64,000 nucleotides of DNA from Congeria kusceri (taxonomy: Eukaryota > Mollusca > Bivalvia > Myida > Dreissenidae). Position 1 is the stretch's first letter; every line of letters starts with the position of its first letter. Below the pieces are notes generated by a model. The model had not been told where the DNA came from and ran no database searches. It saw nothing but the letters and a program-made list of their open reading frames with translations. Made by a program: the position numbers and the translations under genes. The stretch spans positions 64,335,137 through 64,399,136 of the forward strand of contig CM051032.1 in the NCBI GenBank assembly GCA_027627225.1. The letters are read 5' to 3'. Shown here one piece after another: positions 56,739-64,000 of this stretch.

Positions 56739-57131
56739 AACTGTCTACAACAACGTTGTATTGGTGTATTATCTTTATTGAACTTGTTACAATAAAATTA
56801 TTTTTTTTTGTATGCGTAACCTTAAACATTTCATGAATCTGTATAAAGCCAACCATTATAAACGATTTTATTTTGAGAAACTGTAGATTGCTGCACACGT
56901 ATTTCAACGTCAATTGGAATTCCAACAGCGGAATGAGGTCTACTTAGCGCTTAACGTACATCTGCAATATGACGTGGCGTAATATTTTAAATGCAAACTG
57001 TCATCACACGTAGACGTGCGGTTGGTTTCAAGGGCTATTTTAAGACGTTAAATGCGTGGATTAATGTTTATTTTACGGACCTAACATAATTTTCGCGGAT
57101 TTCACACAATGTTATACGCCGCAAATTGCTA

Positions 57132-57219
57132 ATGGAGATGGATATTTCTGAAATCGAGGGCCCTGGCACTTCTAAGCGGGCCAGAACAGACGTTTGTTAC
57201 AGTGGGATTAGTAACGACT
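57132..57219 (+). CDS. Candidate first coding exon of gene B, copy 1
   Basis: ATG at 57132 opens a 29-codon frame that stays open to a strong splice donor, GACT|GTAAGT (GT at 57220-57221), phase 1. The peptide starts MEMDISEIE and contains GPGTSKRARTD, an acidic patch then a basic nuclear-localisation-like cluster, typical of the disordered start of a nuclear protein. The family is not recognised. An in-frame second Met is two codons in. Upstream sequence is AT-rich without a clear TATA box; GGACCTAACAT and TTTCGCGG precede the ATG by 40-60 bp. The exon is duplicated intact at 60578. Downstream exons must lie to the right of the window. Confidence 0.5.
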
Positions 57220-57242
57220 GTAAGTTGAATTAAAATATATAT

Positions 57243-57359
57243 CGGATATTTGTAGTTTTCGGTGTTATATAGATCGTATTTTATTTCATGAGTGCTGACA
57301 GAAAACTGATCAGTAAATATCGGTTTTTCTACGACCACAAATGAAATAAAATGCACTGA
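57243..57359. mobile_element. Family D-like palindrome in unit 1
   Basis: TTTTCGGTGTTATATAGATC, then ATTTTATTTCATGAGTG, pair with CACAAATGAAATAAAATGCA and CTGAAAC. It lies 23 bp after the exon donor, so it would sit at the start of intron 1. The unit 2 copy is 60689-60805. Confidence 0.78.
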
Positions 57360-58497
57360 AACGTCTTAAATTCGTGTATCCTGACGTCAGAAATGACGTT
57401 CAACATGCTTCTAAAATGGTTATGGTAGGAAAATAGTGCTTTATACTCGTTGTCGCCAAGTGATATTTTAATTGAAGTTTATACGTTGTTTGCTTTTGTT
57501 AAAGACAGCCGATGATTGCACTGCCGATGGGTTCATTAACTACTACTGGCATGCTATTTATAGAAACATATTCCGTTTTATATAAAAATTTATATTTTCA
57601 AAGTTCCAACAGTGTAAAATACAAATTTTATTTCACCAATACAATTTCAATTTTCACTGAAAAGCATAACATAAGTTCAAAATATAGTTATTACTTCATA
57701 GTTTGTGAAGTCCTTTCTTGATAATATCCAATTCCAGGCAAATTTCCGTTGATTGATATGGGAAGCAGTCGAACTAATATTTCTAATCTTTATGCCAATA
57801 TACAAACACTTGGTCCCAATGTAGTCGCCATTCTTCGGTTGATTGCATGAAGCTTCCCTTAGTAAGAGTCTGCTAGTCGGCATCTGTATTCTCGCGGTAT
57901 CTCTATTTCCGCGGTAATTGTTATCGTTTCATTGTCATGATTAATTGTAAAAATCAAACCTATTTTTGGTTTTCTTAAAGCAAATAATAAGTTGCAAATT
58001 ATTTTATTTGGAAACAATTACGTTATAGGACTTTAAATCATACATCTTAATAACTTTCGTATTATCTTGCTTCCATCAGTAGACATTAGACTGTAAATGT
58101 GTACACTTTCGTCTGCTTAGGTTAATATGTAGCAAAACTCACAATTTTGTTTCGAAATATTTATAAAAGGGTACTATCCAGCATTTTGTAGTTTATTTGT
58201 GTTTGTTTATAGACTAACAGCAAACTTATTTCAAAAAAGAGTTTTACCGCGAGATTACCGATGACGTATTTTTTCAAGATGGCCGCATGATGCACTGAAT
58301 AAGACAATAATTTAAGAACGAATATTGTGTTTTCTAACAAAATTTTAGTTGTTATTTTCGTGAAAATGTTTAATTAATTGGATAATATTGAAAGAAAATG
58401 TTTGGTTAGTTGCTTTCGCTCAAATTATTTGTTTAAATTTTAATTACCGCGAGAATACAGATGAACACGATAAATGATACTGGTACATGGCGTCGTT

Positions 58498-58790
58498 TGT
58501 GTGTGCGGTGAATTTTTATTGAGTGCACCGGGATTCTCTCCCATCTATAGTCATCGCCCCCTGTTGACTTTTTAGTTGGGTTACCGATGGGGATAGTGTA
58601 AGATAAGGAGACCGTTGGTCTTTTAGTGCCCGAGGTGAAGCATCTTGTATACTGGCACTGCACCTCGGTTTAACGTCTTATGCGAAAGTCGAGTTAGTAG
58701 GTTAGGGTGTATGGATGGATAGAACCTGCGACCACTGGGCTGTGACGCCAGTGCGTTACCATGGAACTGCTTCAGGCCATAGATTCCCGC
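58498..58790 (-). mobile_element. tRNA-derived SINE in unit 1
   Basis: On the minus strand a tRNA-like head (about 58785-58718; CAGTTCCATGGTAACGC, then GGTCGCAGGTTCTATCC as the B-box region) leads to the body CGCATAAGACGTTAAACCGAG, GATGCTTCACCTCGGGCACT and AATCCCGGTGCACTCAAT. The GACGTTAAACCGAG body resembles a domain I recall as conserved among metazoan SINEs. The 76-codon frame with RIPVHSIKIHRTH is derived from it. Confidence 0.78.
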
Positions 58791-60577
58791 TTAATGGTCT
58801 TGGTACACGTATAAACGACTGGAGAAATGTTTCAGGGTAATATTGCAATCATTAATTGTCCAAAGTATAACGGTCGTGCAGTACGCAGAGGCTAATCCGG
58901 GACGCCACTTTCCGCTTTTATGGTATTTTCTGTTTCAATGAAGTATCTTCTAAACATAAATCCACTGTAGGCGGAAATTACCGTCCTGGATTAGCCTGTG
59001 CGTACTGCACAGGCTGATCCGGGACGACACTTTACGCACATGCATTAAGTCCGGTTTTCCCACGACGCGCCTCAAATATTGTGTCTTTGTTATTATGTTG
59101 ATTTCAGATTTGGTAGTGATTTGCCCCTCCCACTCTTAAGGTTCCTTTCGTATACATGGTCGATTAAAATTTGTATTTAAAGCATGTAAGACTTTGCTTA
59201 TGTGTCGTGTTCCATTTTAAAAAATGCCAAGGCTTTATAGATTGAACAGGAAAGCGTTAATTAATGAACAAAAATTCAATACATTGGAGTGAAAGCAATT
59301 ATATTTAAAGCGTTAACGTGCGTCTAATAAAGTATTCGCCGTAAAGTGGAAACTACGTAAGTTAAACGACGAAATAACAATGTCTTATTTGATCGAGAGA
59401 AACAGGCTAGCAGACTTTTTGAAATTTGAACAGTTATAGATTGTATAAGGTCAATGCCTCTAGAGCTTACTATTTTGTTCAGTGTCAGATGCATAAGATT
59501 TCATTCGCACTTGTAATCCGATTTCTTAACTTGTCAATGGACATTGAAAACGCTGTCAGCGCTAATTGTGTATTTAGGAATCATGTATACAGTCGATTTG
59601 GATTACAAATATCTTGATAGTAGTGTAATCTGGCGTTTAGTCAGTGTTTTAACGAGAATGCATGATTTGCTTTCCTTGCGACTGCCAGCGTCTAGTGTTT
59701 TTGTTTTGTTTTTTAAACTTTAATAAGGAAATAAATTCTCTAATTGCGTTTGTTCAGTGGATGTTTCTTTTTAACTAAATGAATAGTTGCGTACTCTATT
59801 ACGTGTTTGGTTTGCCACACTTAACTGAAAACTGTATAGCTAGTTAGTTCTAAAGGAAGTACGTAACAATACGCAGGACTGACGTGTTGTTGTATTGTTA
59901 ATTTAATTACATGTGTGTTGTGGTTTCTTACGTGGTTATTCACGTGCACGGTAATTTACAAACAATGTTAATTCCTCATCAGTAAATAAGAAATACTAAT
60001 ATATAAACATACGCTTGTAGGAATACGAGCAAAAAGGTGAAACAGTGTGTTCAACTTTGATTACGGAATATGATTGTTTTTTGTGCTAATGTAAACATGG
60101 AAATCTAGGGAGAGTTTTATCAGTGATAATTAATCGATTGATCAATGATAATTAATCGTTTGATCAGTGATAATTAATCGTTTTAACTGTCTACAACAAC
60201 GTTGTATTGGTGTATTATCTTTTATGAACTTGTTACAATAAAGTTATTTTTTGCTGTATACGTAAACTTAAACATTTCATGAATCTGTATAAAGCCAACC
60301 ATTATAAACGATTTTAATTTGAGAAACCGGAGATTGCTGCACACGTATTTCAACGTTAATTGGAATTCCAACAGCGGAATAACGTCTAATTAGCGCTTAA
60401 CGTACATCTGCAATATGACGTGGCGTAATATTTTAAATGCAAACTGTCATCACACGTAGACGTGCGGTTGGTTTCAAGGGCTATTTTAAGACGTTAAATG
60501 CGTGGATTAATGTTTATTTTACGGACCTAACATAATTTTCGCGGATTTCACACAATGTTATACGCCGCAAACTGCTA

Positions 60578-60665
60578 ATGGAGATGGATATTTCTGAAAT
60601 CGAGGGCCCTGGCACTTCTAAGCGGGCCAGAACAGACGTTTGTTACAGTGGGATTAGTAACGACT
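60578..60665 (+). CDS. Candidate first coding exon of gene B, copy 2
   Basis: Identical over the 29 codons and donor to the copy at 57132-57219, with the same spacing to the upstream conserved block and the downstream family D palindrome. A third copy is expected at 64024, just outside the window, if unit 3 is complete. Either copy could be an alternative promoter and first exon of one downstream gene. Equally, each could be a remnant of a duplicated gene start. Confidence 0.5.
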
Positions 60666-60688
60666 GTAAGTTGAATTAAAATATATAT

Positions 60689-60805
60689 CGGATATTTGTA
60701 GTTTTCGGTGTTATATAGATCGTATTTTATTTCATGAGTGGTGACTGAAAACTGATCAGTAAATATCGGTTTTTCTACGACCACAAATGAAATAAAATGC
60801 ACTGA
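60689..60805. mobile_element. Family D-like palindrome in unit 2
   Basis: Same element as 57243-57359, with a few differences in the loop side (GTGGTGACTGAAAAC instead of GTGCTGACAGAAAAC). Confidence 0.78.
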
Positions 60806-61943
60806 AACGTCTTAAATTCGTGTATCCTGACGTCAGAAATGACGTTCAACATGCTTCTAAAATGGTTATGGTAGGAAAATAGTGCTTTACACTCGTTGTC
60901 GCTAAATGATATTTTAATTGAAGTTTATACGTTGTTTGCTTTTGTTAAAGACAGCCGATGATTGCACTGCCGATGGGTTCATTAACTACTACTGGCATGC
61001 TATTTATAGAAACATATTCCGTTTTATATAAAAATTTATATTTTCAAAGTTCCAACAGTGTAAAATACAAATTTTATTTCACCAATACAATTTCAATTTT
61101 CACTGAAAAGCATAACATAAGTTCAAAATATAGTTATTACTTCATAGTTTGTGAAGTCCTTTCGTGATAATATCCAATTCCAGGCAAATTTCCGTTGATT
61201 GATATGGGAAGCAGTCGAACTAATATTTCTAATCTTTATGCCAATATACAAACACTTGGTCCCAATGTAGTCGCCATTCTTCGGTTGATTGCATGAAGCT
61301 TCCCTTAGTAAGAGTCTGCTAGTCGGCATCTGTATTCTCGCGGTATCTCTATTTCCGCGGTAATTGTTATCGTTTCATTGTCATGATTAATTGTAAAAAT
61401 CAAACCTATTTTTGGTTTTCTTAAAGCAAATAATAAGTTGCAAATTATTTTATTTGGAAACAATTACGTTATAGGACTTTAAATCATACATCTTAATAAC
61501 TTTCGTATTATCTTGCTTCCATCAGTAGACATTAGACTGTAAATGTGTACACTTTCGTCTGCTTAGGTTAATATGTAGCAAAACTCACAATTTTGTTTCG
61601 AAATATTTATAAAAGGGTACTATCCAGCATTTTGTAGTTTATTTGTGTTTGTTTATAGACTAACAGCAAACTTATTTCAAAAAAGAGTTTTACCGCGAGA
61701 TTACCGATGACGTATTTTTTCAAGATGGCCGCATGATGCACTGAATAAGACAATAATTTAAGAACGAATATTGTGTTTTCTAACAAAATTTTAGTTGTTA
61801 TTTTCGTGAAAATGTTTAATTAATTGGATAATATTGAAAGAAAATGTTTGGTTAGTTGCTTTCGCTCAAATTATTTGTTTAAATTTTAATTACCGCGAGA
61901 ATACAGATGAACACGATAAATGATACTGGTACATGGCGTCGTT

Positions 61944-62236
61944 TGTGTGTGCGGTGAATTTTTATTGAGTGCACCGGGATTCTCTCCCATCTATAGTCAT
62001 CGCCCCCTGTTGACTTTTTAGTTGGGTTACCGATGGGGATAGTGTAAGATAAGGAGACCGTTGGTCTTTTAGTGCCCGAGGTGAAGCATCTTGTATACTG
62101 GCACTGCACCTCGGTTTAACGTCTTATGCGAAAGTCGAGTTAGTAGGTTAGGGTGTATGGATGGATAGAACCTGCGACCACTGGGCTGTGACGCCAGTGC
62201 GTTACCATGGAACTGCTTCAGGCCATAGATTCCCGC
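61944..62236 (-). mobile_element. tRNA-derived SINE in unit 2
   Basis: Copy of the 58498-58790 SINE carried by the segmental duplication, at the 3,446-bp offset. It appears identical, so it was duplicated with the unit and not inserted separately. Confidence 0.78.
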
Positions 62237-62333
62237 TTAATGGTCTTGGTACACGTATAAACGACTGGAGAAATGTTTCAGGGTAATATTGCAATCATTA
62301 ATTGTCCAAAGTATAACGGTCGTGCAGTACGCA

Positions 62334-64000
62334 GAGGCTAATCCGGGACGCCACTTTCCGCTTTTATGGTATTTTCTGTTTCAATGAAGTATCTTCTAAA
62401 CATAAATCCACTGTAGGCGGAAATTACCGTCCTGGATTAGCCTGTGCGTACTGCACAGGCTGATCCGGGACGACACTTTACGCACATGCATTAAGTCCGG
62501 TTTTCCCACGACGCGCCTCAAATATTGTGTCTTTGTTATTATGTTGATTTCAGATTTGGTAGTGATTTGCCCCTCCCACTCTTAAGGTTCCTTTCGTATA
62601 CATGGTCGATTAAAATTTGTATTTAAAGCATGTAAGACTTTGCTTATGTGTCGTGTTCCATTTTAAAAAATGCCAAGGCTTTATAGATTGAACAGGAAAG
62701 CGTTAATTAATGAACAAAAATTCAATACATTGGAGTGAAAGCAATTATATTTAAAGCGTTAACGTGCGTCTAATAAAGTATTCGCCGTAAAGTGGAAACT
62801 ACGTAAGTTAAACGACGAAATAACAATGTCTTATTTGATCGAGAGAAACAGGCTAGCAGACTTTTTGAAATTTGAACAGTTATAGATTGTATAAGGTCAA
62901 TGCCTCTAGAGCTTACTATTTTGTTCAGTGTCAGATGCATAAGATTTCATTCGCACTTGTAATCCGATTTCTTAACTTGTCAATGGACATTGAAAACGCT
63001 GTCAGCGCTAATTGTGTATTTAGGAATCATGTATACAGTCGATTTGGATTACAAATATCTTGATAGTAGTGTAATCTGGCGTTTAGTCAGTGTTTTAACG
63101 AGAATGCATGATTTGCTTTCCTTGCGACTGCCAGCGTCTAGTGTTTTTGTTTTGTTTTTTAAACTTTAATAAGGAAATAAATTCTCTAATTGCGTTTGTT
63201 CAGTGGATGTTTCTTTTTAACTAAATGAATAGTTGCGTACTCTATTACGTGTTTGGTTTGCCACACTTAACTGAAAACTGTATAGCTAGTTAGTTCTAAA
63301 GGAAGTACGTAACAATACGCAGGACTGACGTGTTGTTGTATTGTTAATTTAATTACATGTGTGTTGTGGTTTCTTACGTGGTTATTCACGTGCACGGTAA
63401 TTTACAAACAATGTTAATTCCTCATCAGTAAATAAGAAATACTAATATATAAACATACGCTTGTAGGAATACGAGCAAAAAGGTGAAACAGTGTGTTCAA
63501 CTTTGATTACGGAATATGATTGTTTTTTGTGCTAATGTAAACATGGAAATCTAGGGAGAGTTTTATCAGTGATAATTAATCGATTGATCAATGATAATTA
63601 ATCGTTTGATCAGTGATAATTAATCGTTTTAACTGTCTACAACAACGTTGTATTGGTGTATTATCTTTTATGAACTTGTTACAATAAAGTTATTTTTTGC
63701 TGTATACGTAAACTTAAACATTTCATGAATCTGTATAAAGCCAACCATTATAAACGATTTTAATTTGAGAAACCGGAGATTGCTGCACACGTATTTCAAC
63801 GTTAATTGGAATTCCAACAGCGGAATAACGTCTAATTAGCGCTTAACGTACATCTGCAATATGACGTGGCGTAATATTTTAAATGCAAACTGTCATCACA
63901 CGTAGACGTGCGGTTGGTTTCAAGGGCTATTTTAAGACGTTAAATGCGTGGATTAATGTTTATTTTACGGACCTAACATAATTTTCGCGGATTTCACACA
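62334..64000 (+). repeat. Tandem segmental duplication, unit 3 (cut by window end)
   Basis: Appears identical to the first 1,667 bp of unit 2 as far as I compared by eye, including the short VNTR (63557-63632). It ends 24 bp before the expected exon copy. Confidence 0.95.

Larger units (their letters stand above)
55161..58887 (+). repeat. Tandem segmental duplication, unit 1 (3,727 bp)
   Basis: Begins inside a family A element (GAGGCTAATCCGGGACGCC) and ends where the same sequence restarts at 58888. Contents in order: truncated family A element (55161-55350), AT-rich spacer, 22-bp VNTR (56378-56738), candidate exon (57132-57219), family D-like palindrome (57243-57359), spacer, SINE (58498-58790). 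The left half differs from unit 2 by a few percent. The right half (beyond about 57,500) is nearly identical. Confidence 0.95.
58888..62333 (+). repeat. Tandem segmental duplication, unit 2 (3,446 bp)
   Basis: Same content order as unit 1, with the VNTR contracted. Its features are offset by exactly 3,446 bp from unit 1 to the right of the VNTR and from unit 3 throughout. The junction reads GTGCAGTACGCAGAGGCTAA: about 15 bp of the family A hairpin precede the restart, so the breakpoint lies inside that element. Confidence 0.95.

Overview
The window looks like a gene-poor, AT-rich stretch of a repeat-dense animal nuclear genome, most likely a bivalve mollusc. Supporting signs are spliceosomal exon signatures, a Penelope-like element with a GIY-YIG domain, a Ty3/Gypsy relic, tRNA-derived SINEs, and many families of short inverted-repeat elements. 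One double-hairpin element (family A here, about 265 bp, ends near GGCGTGTCGTGGGAAAACC) occurs about a dozen times. From memory such sequence is common in Dreissena (zebra/quagga mussel) DNA; I could not check this. There is no bacterial-style operon, CRISPR array or rRNA gene. Most open frames of 60-120 codons here are chance frames or cross repeats.

Layout: 1-7 kb holds inverted-repeat elements, composite repeats with tRNA-like cores, and a 146-bp tandem array. 7.9-9.5 kb is a 5'-truncated, frame-broken Penelope-like retroelement whose 3' end carries a hammerhead-like fold. 9.5-10.1 kb is a 17-bp minisatellite. At 11.87 kb a GC-richer block looks like a first coding exon ending in a strong splice donor; a phase-compatible internal exon lies at 24.8 kb. 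These may be two exons of one plus-strand gene (gene A). 14.07-16.99 kb is bounded by a perfect 31-bp inverted repeat and holds two halves of another repeat family. 17-19.3 kb has a long AGT microsatellite, a SINE fragment, a 155-bp tandem repeat and three adjacent perfect hairpins. 21.5-22.5 kb is the 3' end of a minus-strand Ty3/Gypsy element.

23-50 kb is a mosaic of small non-autonomous elements (families A to J), a LINE C-terminal relic at 44.4-44.6 kb, a 13-unit 44-bp array inside a family B element, and an 817-bp element full of CGAT motifs. 54.2-54.8 kb has two nested higher-order tandem arrays. 55.16 kb to the window end is a tandem segmental duplication (3.73 kb, 3.45 kb, then a partial third unit). 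Its units carry what looks like a promoter-plus-first-exon module (gene B), a SINE, and a 22-bp VNTR that differs in copy number between units.

Only the short exon candidates are plausible host coding sequence. They need transcript support. No complete host gene lies inside the window. The most noteworthy items are the hammerhead-like fold, the tandemly duplicated first-exon module, the palindromic family with end-to-end matching termini, and the 31-bp TIR element.
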